Shown: positions 60,288-64,000 of the stretch, one piece after another
Layout of the letters: each line of letters begins with the position of its first letter
Position numbering within the stretch: the first letter of the stretch is position 1
Assembly (NCBI RefSeq): GCF_004761865.1
Contig: NZ_SJDM01000013.1
Coordinates: 1-64,000 of the forward strand
Source: Crenalkalicoccus roseus
Lineage (GTDB): Bacteria; Pseudomonadota; Alphaproteobacteria; Acetobacterales; Acetobacteraceae
Length of the DNA: 64,000 nucleotides
Direction: 5' to 3'
Notes under the pieces: generated by a model
The model's database searches: none
Told to the model about the DNA's origin: nothing
What the model saw: only the letters and a program-made list of their open reading frames with translations
Program-made: the position numbers and the translations under genes

Positions 60288-61408
60288 CCATCCTCCAGGT
60301 GCAGGAGCAGCGTCAGGGCCAGCAGCAGGCCGGCCAGGGTGGGCGCCCAGGCCGCCAGCGCCACCGGCAGGGTGCCGGCCTCGCCGAACTCGCCCGTGAT
60401 CTTGTCGAGCACGAAGAGGGCGAAGCCGGCGGCGACGCCGGCGCCGATCATCTGCGCCACCCCGCCGCGGCGCGCTTGGCGCATGGAGAAGCCGGCGGCG
60501 AGCAGCGCCATTCCCACCGCGAGCACCGGCAGGGCGAGCAGCCCCTGGAAGTGCATCCGGTGGCGCACCGCCGAGAAGCCCGCCTGCTCCAGCACCCGGA
60601 TGAAGCCGGGCAGGGCCCAGAAGCTCAGCGTGTCGGGGGAGGCGAAGCTGGTCTCGATGCGGTCCGGCGTCAGCTCGGTTGGGAAGGCGATGGCGGCGGG
60701 CGGGCTCGGCACCCGGTCCGGGCCGAAGACCACGGCGTCCTCCAACACCCAGCGCCCGGGCAGCAGCCGCGCCCGCGGCGCCTCGATGCGCGCGAGCGGC
60801 CGGTCGCTGGCGGAGAGCCGCCACAGGCTGACCTCGGCCAGCACGAACTCTTGCTGTGGCGGCAGGCCGGAGCCGCTGACGGGGCGGCCGGAGAGGATCG
60901 CCACCCCTCCGGGCTCCAGCCCCCGGTCGGCCTGGCGCAGCCACAGCCGCCCGCCGGCCAGCGCGCTCAGCCCGGCGCTGGTGCGGAGATAGGCGTAGTC
61001 GAGCCGTTCGGCGCGCGCGAGCATGGCCGAGGAGAGCGGCGAGATCGCCACCGTGCCGAGCACGCCGAAGGCCAGCGCCACCAGCACCGGCCCCGAGAGG
61101 AACCCCCAGGCGGAGATGCCGGCGGCGCGCGCCACCACCAGCTCCGAGGAGCGGCTGAGCCGCCAGAAGGCGAGGATGCCGCCGAGCAGGATGGCGAAGG
61201 GCAGGATCTGCAGCGCCACGAAGGGCAGGCGCAGCCCCGCGATCTGCGCCACCAGGGCGAAGCCGGCCTCCGGCCGTGTCGCGGCGCGGCGCAGGAGCTC
61301 GATGAAGTCGAACAGCGAGACCAGCAGCGTCAGCCCGAGGAGCATCGCCGCCGTGGCGGCGAGGAAGCGCCGCGCGACGTAGCGGCTGAGGGTGGGGGCG
61401 AGGGTCAC
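60284..61408 (-). CDS. lptG: LPS export permease LptG
   Basis: Inner-membrane half of the LptB2FG transporter that extracts LPS. The 374-residue YjgP/YjgQ-family protein has helices at both ends and a periplasmic beta-jellyroll between. It starts LSRYVARRFLAATAAMLLG and has LPFAILLGGILAFWRLSRSSELVVARAAGIS, shown here as its two conserved pieces LLGGILAFWRLSR and VVARAAGIS. The GTG start overlaps the lptF stop (GTGA). Confidence 0.95.
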   Translation of the reverse strand: MTLAPTLSRYVARRFLAATAAMLLGLTLLVSLFDFIELLRRAATRPEAGFALVAQIAGLRLPFVALQILPFAILLGGILAFWRLSRSSELVVARAAGISAWGFLSGPVLVALAFGVLGTVAISPLSSAMLARAERLDYAYLRTSAGLSALAGGRLWLRQADRGLEPGGVAILSGRPVSGSGLPPQQEFVLAEVSLWRLSASDRPLARIEAPRARLLPGRWVLEDAVVFGPDRVPSPPAAIAFPTELTPDRIETSFASPDTLSFWALPGFIRVLEQAGFSAVRHRMHFQGLLALPVLAVGMALLAAGFSMRQARRGGVAQMIGAGVAAGFALFVLDKITGEFGEAGTLPVALAAWAPTLAGLLLALTLLLHLEDG

Positions 61409-62586
61409 CGCGCCGCCTCCGCCGCGGGGCGGCGCCCGCGCCGGCCGGGCCGCAGGCCGCGCGGCAGGCCGGGCGTGCCCGCCAGCACCCAGAGGGCGGC
61501 GAGGCCCGGCAGCAGGGCGTTGGCCCAGATCAGCGGGATCATGGCGGGCTGGCGCGCCGCCAGGTTGCCCACCATCAGCCCGAGCGCGAGCACCACCACC
61601 ACGACGGCGACGCCGGCGAACAGCCGCGCCGCGCCGCCATGGCGCTGGAACTGGCCGGTCAGCACCGTCGCCAGGGCGATCAGCGCGAAGCCGAGCGCCT
61701 GCAGCGGCCCGGCCAGGCGCTGGTGCGCCTCGGCGCGGAAGCGGCGCAGGTCGCGCTCGGGGATCCGTTCCTCGGGGGCGGGGTGGAGCAGCTCGGAGAG
61801 GGTGCGCTCCTGGGCGTTGCGGTAGCGCTCCCCCTCCTCGCGCGCGGTGCGGGCGAGCTCGACGCTGTTCTCGCGGAAGCTCAGCACGTTGAGCCGCATG
61901 GCGGGCGGCGCGCCGGGCGGGGCGTCGGCGGCGGGGGGCACGCGCTCGAGCTGCTGGCGCACGCCGTTCTCCAGCGTGACGCGGGGGCCGTGCGGGGTGG
62001 GGGTGATGCGCCCCGCCTCGGCCAGGATGGTGACCGGCGCCCCCTTCTCCCGCGCGTCGTGGATCAGGATGCCGCGCAGCGTGCCGTCGCGGTCGCGGTA
62101 GCGGGCATAGACCGTCAGCTCGTCGCCGATCGAGCTGAACACCCCCTCCTGCAGCAGGATGGCGGCAAGCTGGTTGCGGATCTCGAACTGCCAGGCGCGG
62201 AAGGCGGCCTGGCTCGCCGGCACCAGCCAGAGGTTCAGCGCGTAGCAGAGGCCGACCGAGAGCAGCGCCAGCGCCACTGCCGGCCGGGCGAGCCGCCAGT
62301 GCGACAGGCCCGCGGCGCGCATCACCACGAGCTCCCGGTCCGCCGAGAGGCGCGCATAGGTGAACAGGATCACCACGAAGGTGGTGATCGGCAGGATCAC
62401 GGCGAAGAAGCTCGGCAGCAGCAGGCCCGTCAGCTCCAGGAACACCAGGAAGGACAGGCCGCGGTCGAGCACCAGCTCGATGAAGCGCAGCGACTGGGTG
62501 AGCCAGACCAGCGCCGCGAGGCCGACGGTGACGGCGAGCAGGGCGAGCAGGAGCTGGCGGAAGACGTAACGGTCGAGGCGGGTCAT
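61405..62586 (-). CDS. lptF: LPS export permease LptF
   Basis: Partner of LptG. The 393-residue protein opens MTRLDRYVFRQLLLALLAVT, with TTFVVILFTYARLSADRELV and VMRAAGLSHWRLARPA in the coupling region. It has a periplasmic jellyroll (about 110-260) and three C-terminal helices. The tail after LPRGLRPG is Arg/Ala-rich. It is the first gene of the lptF-lptG-lptD operon, divergent from the right-edge envelope genes across a 199-base spacer. That spacer holds only GC-rich palindromic words such as CGGGCGCGCCCG near 62690. Confidence 0.95.
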   Translation of the reverse strand: MTRLDRYVFRQLLLALLAVTVGLAALVWLTQSLRFIELVLDRGLSFLVFLELTGLLLPSFFAVILPITTFVVILFTYARLSADRELVVMRAAGLSHWRLARPAVALALLSVGLCYALNLWLVPASQAAFRAWQFEIRNQLAAILLQEGVFSSIGDELTVYARYRDRDGTLRGILIHDAREKGAPVTILAEAGRITPTPHGPRVTLENGVRQQLERVPPAADAPPGAPPAMRLNVLSFRENSVELARTAREEGERYRNAQERTLSELLHPAPEERIPERDLRRFRAEAHQRLAGPLQALGFALIALATVLTGQFQRHGGAARLFAGVAVVVVVLALGLMVGNLAARQPAMIPLIWANALLPGLAALWVLAGTPGLPRGLRPGRRGRRPAAEAAR

Positions 62587-62785
62587 CGCGGATCCATGCG
62601 GGCGCCGCACCCTAGCCACCGGGCAGGGCGGACGCCAGCGCCCCGCCGGGCCGATGCGGCACCGGATCGGTGAGGCGCGGCGCGGAACGGGCGCGCCCGC
62701 CGGCTGTTGTCTCCCCGCCGCGCGGCGCCGTCCCGCCGCAGCCAGCATTGCGCAGCACGCTCGCACAGAAAAGGAGAAGGCGCGC

Positions 62786-63529
62786 ATGAGCGACGCCACG
62801 AAGACAGGAGATCCGGGCCGCGACGCCGCCGAGGGGCTGCGCCGCGCCGGCCGGGAGGCGCGGGCCGAGGCCGGCGCCGCCGCCTCGGAAGCGCGCCGCG
62901 AGGCCGAGGGCGCCGTCGAGGACGTGAAGGCGGAGGCCGCCGGCGTCGTCGAGGCGGCGAAGGAACGGGCGATGGATCTCGCCGAAGAGCAGCGCCAGGC
63001 GGGCGCCGAGCGGGCCGAGGACATTGCCGGCGCGGTGCACCGCGCCGCCGACCAGCTCAAGGACGCCTCGCCTCAGATCGCGCACTACGTCCACGAGGCC
63101 GCCTCCTCCCTCGAAGGCGTGGCGCGGGCGCTGCGCGAGCGCAGCCCGGGCGAGCTGATGGGGCAGGTGGAGGAGTTCGCCCGCCGCCAGCCGGTGGCCT
63201 TCTTCGGCGCCGCGGTGCTGGCCGGCTTCGCGCTCGCCCGCTTCGCCCGCAGCTCGGCCCGCCATGCCGCCCCCGCCCATGGCAGGGAGGGGAGCGGCCG
63301 GCCCGCGCCCGCGGCGGCCAGCATCGCAACCCCCCGCCCGGCCGCGATGGGCGCTCCGGGCTGGGTGCCCGAGCCCGGTCGGCGCAGCGACGACGCCATT
63401 CCCCCTGCCCGCCCGGCGACCGTCGCCGCGGCGAGCCTCGGCGGCGCGGCGGCCCATGCCCCGAAGCCGGGCGAGGCGGCGAAGCCCATGGTGCAGGACC
63501 AGTCCGGCCCGCGCGGCGAGATCGCATAA
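62786..63529 (+). CDS. Coiled-coil membrane-anchored protein, likely envelope stress
   Basis: A 247-residue protein. Residues 1-100 are Ala/Glu/Arg-rich and helical (EARREAEGAVEDVKAEAAG). One transmembrane helix follows at about 136-154 (PVAFFGAAVLAGFALARFA), then a Pro/Ala-rich tail with PGWVPEPG. I do not recognise a named family. The gene order with a DUF1469/YqjE protein and a following gene is that of small stress-induced envelope proteins with YqjD-like anchors. AAGGAG lies upstream of the ATG. It is followed by the YqjE-like gene after 12 bases. Confidence 0.8.
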   Translation: MSDATKTGDPGRDAAEGLRRAGREARAEAGAAASEARREAEGAVEDVKAEAAGVVEAAKERAMDLAEEQRQAGAERAEDIAGAVHRAADQLKDASPQIAHYVHEAASSLEGVARALRERSPGELMGQVEEFARRQPVAFFGAAVLAGFALARFARSSARHAAPAHGREGSGRPAPAAASIATPRPAAMGAPGWVPEPGRRSDDAIPPARPATVAAASLGGAAAHAPKPGEAAKPMVQDQSGPRGEIA

Positions 63530-63541
63530 GGAGACCGCCCG

Positions 63542-64000
63542 ATGCCCTCGGACCTCAACCGTCCGCCCGCCGACATGCCCCGCGCCGTGCCGCCTGAGCC
63601 CGCCCGCCCCGCCGAGGGCGGGCGCTCGGTGCCCGAGCTGCTGAGCAGCCTCGTCGGCCAGGTCTCGACGCTGTTCCGTAAGGAGATCCAGCTCGCTCGC
63701 GCCGAGCTAGGGGAGAAATTCGGCCAGGCGGCCAGCGCGGTCATGCCGATCGCGGCCGGCGGCGCGCTGCTGCTGGCCTCTCTGGTCATCCTGCTGTTCG
63801 CCCTGGCGGCGGGGCTGACCTGGCTGTTCGGCATCGCCACCGGCCTGTCGCTGCTGATCGTCGGCGTGGCGTTTGCGCTGATCGGCTACCTGCTGGTGCG
63901 CAGCGGCGTGTCGCAACTGAAGGTGTCCAACCTCGTGCCCGAGCGCACCGCCGAGCAGCTCTCGCGCGATGCCGATGTGGCGAAGGAGCAGGTCCGATGA
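63542..64000 (+). CDS. Phage-holin-like DUF1469 / YqjE family membrane protein
   Basis: A 152-residue protein with a Pro-rich head. The motif LLSSLVGQVSTLFRKEIQLA is followed by RAELGEKFGQA, then two hydrophobic helices (AAGGALLLASLVILLFALAA and GLSLLIVGVAFALIGYLLV). This is the YqjE/DUF1469 family, annotated as phage holin-like but chromosomal in most proteobacteria. Its stop is the last base of the window and overlaps ATG (63997) as ATGA, with AAGGAG 8 bases before. A further gene, likely a DUF3618 protein by usual order, therefore starts at the edge. Confidence 0.88.
   Translation: MPSDLNRPPADMPRAVPPEPARPAEGGRSVPELLSSLVGQVSTLFRKEIQLARAELGEKFGQAASAVMPIAAGGALLLASLVILLFALAAGLTWLFGIATGLSLLIVGVAFALIGYLLVRSGVSQLKVSNLVPERTAEQLSRDADVAKEQVR

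Noticed and set aside
63542-64000. Holin-like protein as evidence of a prophage
   Set aside because: DUF1469/YqjE proteins are ordinary chromosomal genes; no other phage gene is nearby.

Overview
The window is a very GC-rich (well above 70%), densely coded chromosomal segment. It most resembles an alphaproteobacterium of the Acetobacteraceae (Roseomonas-like, Rhodospirillales). That placement is inferred from gene content and order: ileS-lspA-DUF3035-M16-M16, lptF-lptG-lptD, rpmH-rnpA-yidD-yidC-engB-argB, DUF2336 and DUF2076 proteins, a BigR-type sulfide locus and a succinylase-type dapD-dapE pair. I see no rRNA, tRNA, CRISPR array, insertion sequence or prophage. No gene-free stretch exceeds 300 bases; the longest is about 280 bases between the two RTX genes.

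Layout. 1-2736: mutL (cut by the left edge) and pgi. 2886-9538: ileS, lspA, a DUF3035 lipoprotein and two M16 peptidase-like proteins in one minus-strand operon. 9780-13297: hemW, a LysR regulator, a DUF2076 protein and a CoA-binding protein. 13388-16943: an AcfC-like binding protein, a TauE/SafE exporter, a rhodanese and a BigR-like ArsR repressor, divergent from a persulfide-dioxygenase-like metallo-hydrolase. 17107-27892: an RTX / type I secretion / glycosyltransferase locus, the most unusual part. A seven-gene minus-strand operon runs RTX protein, GT2, GT4, coiled-coil membrane protein, ABC half-exporter 1, ABC half-exporter 2, HlyD adaptor; a second RTX gene is divergent. 27897-32945: a tightly overlapping queuosine operon (queA-tgt-queF-queG-queC-VUT transporter).

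33053-41972: a secreted metallophosphoesterase, a solitary MmeI-like type IIG/IIL restriction-modification protein with an AT-richer patch, a phospholipase D-family protein, an EamA permease, panC, an RlmI-like methyltransferase and a DUF3293 protein. 41746-48200: a minus-strand metabolic run (TVP38 protein, FAD/NAD(P) disulfide oxidoreductase, SDR, patatin, Tam-like methyltransferase, MmgE/PrpD). 48379-52639: rpmH, rnpA, yidD, yidC, engB, argB. 52652-55245: a GGDEF protein coupled to a DUF2336 protein. 55396-57973: dapD, dapE and a small membrane protein. 58023-62586: lptF, lptG, lptD. 62786-64000: two envelope-type small proteins, with a third gene starting at the right edge.

How genes work together. 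Many neighbours overlap by ATGA, GTGA or CTGA, so translational coupling is widespread. In the secretion locus the first gene encodes a likely RTX substrate and the last three a complete inner-membrane exporter and adaptor. The glycosyltransferases between them suggest that surface glycan or protein glycosylation is tied to export (inference). The sulfide locus pairs a two-cysteine repressor and a palindromic operator with oxidation, rhodanese and sulfite-export functions. GATCCGC / GCGGATC hairpins recur at the 3' ends of several unrelated transcription units and look like a lineage-specific terminator or repeat.
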